A stretch of DNA of 31,781 bases from an uncultured Eubacteriales bacterium (GTDB lineage: Bacteria; Bacillota; Clostridia; Oscillospirales; Oscillospiraceae). Numbering within the stretch: position 1 is the first letter of the stretch; each line of letters begins with the position of its first letter. Below, in pieces: positions 30,249 through 31,781 of the stretch. Location of the stretch: NCBI GenBank assembly GCA_900552725.1, contig USAT01000010.1, positions 1 through 31,781 of the forward strand. The letters are read 5' to 3'. The notes under the pieces were generated by a model. That model saw only the letters and a program-made list of their open reading frames with translations, did no database searches and was not told where the DNA came from. The translations under genes were made by a program, and so were the position numbers.

Positions 30249-31781
30249 CGCTATCCTCTCCTAACGGAATCATAGGTTGCTCAACAGGAGGCAAATCCGC
30301 CTCTCCATCCTCAGCAAACAGGTACACATAGGCGTTCTTTCCGTCCCATACAACTTTTTTGACGATAGTTCGCAATAGACGTCGTTTTTCCTCCAGTGTT
30401 GCCGAATCCACCGCGCTGGCGAACGACTCAATCATTTCCTGATGGAAGGCGAACTCCTGATTGAGCATCCGGCTCTGCTCGGTAAGGGCTTCCAACTCAG
30501 ATAGTCTTGCCTGCTGGGTCTCGCTTTCGCGGTGCAGTTCGTCGATTTGCTCCATGACATACTTGGCAGAGGTCTCGCTGGCAACGGACAGAGATTCCAC
30601 CAACCGCTTGATACGGTCTTCTGTTTCGGCGTGCTTCTCTTCCAGCAGTGCCAACTCCGCGTCATAGCCTTCCTTGTTGGCGCTGATGACCTTCTTGGTC
30701 TGTGACAGTAGTCTGGCAAGGGTTTCTTTGTCAGCGGAAAGCTTGCGGACTTCCGCGATAATTTTGGCGTCCAGCGTATTACCGTTGCAGTTTTTCATGT
30801 CGCAAACGGTACCGCGGCTGCGTTCTTTGGTGGAACACATATAGGTGTAGATCAGCTCACCGTCAGCCGTATGCCGATTGGTCAATTTCGGACGCATATA
30901 GTCGCCGCATTCACTGCACCGCAAAAGGCCGGACAGCAGCGCCACGTTGCTGCGCGGTCTGCGGTAGCTCTTGGATTTGTTTACATCCAGCATGGACTGC
31001 ACCTGCACCCAGTCGCTGCCTGCGATAATGCCCGGATGCTTACCTACTGACACGATCCATTCCTCCATTGGCCGGATCTGGTTCGACTTGCCAGGACGCT
31101 GGAGGGTGCGATTGTAGGCCATGATCCCATGTTCGCCATCGAACTCCGAGCGCTCGGCAAACAAATCTACGTTATTCTCTTTGAGATACTGATACGCCGT
31201 CTCATCGGCAATCATATAGACAGGATTTGTCAGAATGCACCGGATAGCAAAGCGCGTGAACTGCTTGCCGCGCTTTGTGACGCAGCGGTGCTCCAACAGG
31301 TAGTGATCAGTCTTGGTGAGAGAACCGGTCTCCATGAACACGGAGAAAATCGTCTTGACCAGTTGAATTTCCTCCGGAATAGGCTTGAGTTTGCAGGCTT
31401 TCTTCACCTTGCCGTCCACCGTCACGCTGGACAGACTTTCTGACTCGTAGCCGGTGGGCGTCGTGCCGCCCAGCCAGCGTCCGGTCTTGGCCAGCTCGTG
31501 CATGTTGTCCCGGATGCGCTCAGCAATGGTCTCGCGCTCCAGCTGTGAGAAAACCGACGCGATATACATCATGGCACGGCCCATGGGAGAGGACGTGTCG
31601 AACTGCTCCCTGATGGAGATGAAATCAATATATCGGTCGCCTAGGTCCTCAATAAGCTTCGCAAAGTCACCGATATTGCGGCTGATCCGATCGAGGCGAT
31701 AGACCACGATGGCCGCGAATTCGATTTTCTGCGAGTCCTTCATCATTTTCTTGAACTGCGGGCGCTCCAGATTGCCGCCGG
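30244..31781 (-). CDS. Large serine recombinase (SpoIVCA-like), 5' end outside window
   Basis: A recombinase open to the window edge; the first residues readable are GGNLERPQFKKMM. It has the resolvase domain piece IVVYRLDRISRNIGDFAKLI, then SSPMGRAMMYIASVFSQLER. A recombinase domain follows, then the zinc ribbon LLRCSECGDYM with CDMKNCNG, a long coiled coil and the closing VKKVVWDGKNAYVYLF. The catalytic serine lies outside. Such enzymes join two att sites without homology. Its stop codon overlaps the AATGA core beside the sigK half, as expected for the skin recombinase SpoIVCA. It may need a directionality factor. Confidence 0.85.
   Translation of the reverse strand, partial: GGNLERPQFKKMMKDSQKIEFAAIVVYRLDRISRNIGDFAKLIEDLGDRYIDFISIREQFDTSSPMGRAMMYIASVFSQLERETIAERIRDNMHELAKTGRWLGGTTPTGYESESLSSVTVDGKVKKACKLKPIPEEIQLVKTIFSVFMETGSLTKTDHYLLEHRCVTKRGKQFTRFAIRCILTNPVYMIADETAYQYLKENNVDLFAERSEFDGEHGIMAYNRTLQRPGKSNQIRPMEEWIVSVGKHPGIIAGSDWVQVQSMLDVNKSKSYRRPRSNVALLSGLLRCSECGDYMRPKLTNRHTADGELIYTYMCSTKERSRGTVCDMKNCNGNTLDAKIIAEVRKLSADKETLARLLSQTKKVISANKEGYDAELALLEEKHAETEDRIKRLVESLSVASETSAKYVMEQIDELHRESETQQARLSELEALTEQSRMLNQEFAFHQEMIESFASAVDSATLEEKRRLLRTIVKKVVWDGKNAYVYLFAEDGEADLPPVEQPMIPLGEDSE
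30244..31781. mobile_element. Edge of a skin-like element in sigK
   Basis: The sequence right of 30248 is not sigK but a serine recombinase that ends at the junction. The other edge and the 5' half of sigK must lie beyond the window. Element size cannot be told here. Confidence 0.7.

Noticed and set aside
30461..30667. Short serine-rich plus-strand frame within the recombinase
   Set aside because: Antisense of the coiled-coil region; no start signals.
1..31781. CRISPR array, tRNA or rRNA genes
   Set aside because: No spaced direct repeats of CRISPR type, no cloverleaf and no rRNA-like stretch were noticed on reading; covariance-model search was not possible.

Overview
The window reads as chromosome of an anaerobic, spore-forming gut Clostridia bacterium, most likely Oscillospiraceae (Flavonifractor/Lawsonibacter-like). 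The grounds are the sporulation genes spoIVB and sigK, EFR1-type flavodoxin-ferredoxins, DUF6709 and DUF554 proteins, and Tn1549-style conjugative-element pieces. This is inference from gene content, since no rRNA or tRNA gene was seen.

Positions 1-5,800 hold a thioredoxin-fold lipoprotein, a pilin remnant, a divergent SDR/TetR pair, an alarmone-synthetase remnant and a MurE-family ligase. Positions 5,900-13,655 look like a heavily decayed integrative conjugative element. It keeps intact parAB, hipBA and a DUF4160-DUF2442-XRE operon. Between them lie joined pieces of a YqaJ nuclease, a sigma factor, a TrbL-like channel protein, a VWA protein, MobC and others. Its right edge is a long inverted repeat at 13,572-13,655 that runs into spoIVB.

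spoIVB (13,650-14,516, minus) stops exactly before its catalytic serine. The other half must lie elsewhere, presumably across the element. From 14,700 to about 24,800 the DNA is ordinary, visibly G+C-richer core: a serine-palmitoyltransferase-like enzyme translationally coupled to an SDR reductase, proC, a tcdA/DUF554 operon, a parvulin-like membrane protein, a deformylase/EFR1 pair, a frameshifted DUF6709 gene, an alpha/beta hydrolase and a cupin. From 24,800 to 29,800 intact genes (TetR, DUF2087, a DEDD exonuclease) alternate with broken ones: a frameshifted aminothiazoline-carboxylate hydrolase, a doubly frameshifted hydrolase, a methyltransferase stub, and an EFR1 half joined in frame to a sugar ABC permease.

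The right end carries the 3' half of sigK, directly abutting the stop codon of a large serine recombinase that runs off the window. AATGA, recalled as the core of the Bacillus subtilis sigK/skin recombination, sits exactly at this junction. This strongly suggests a skin-type element that must be excised during sporulation. The window therefore shows two sporulation genes, sigK and spoIVB, each split by a mobile element. The spoIVB case is the most likely undescribed system here.
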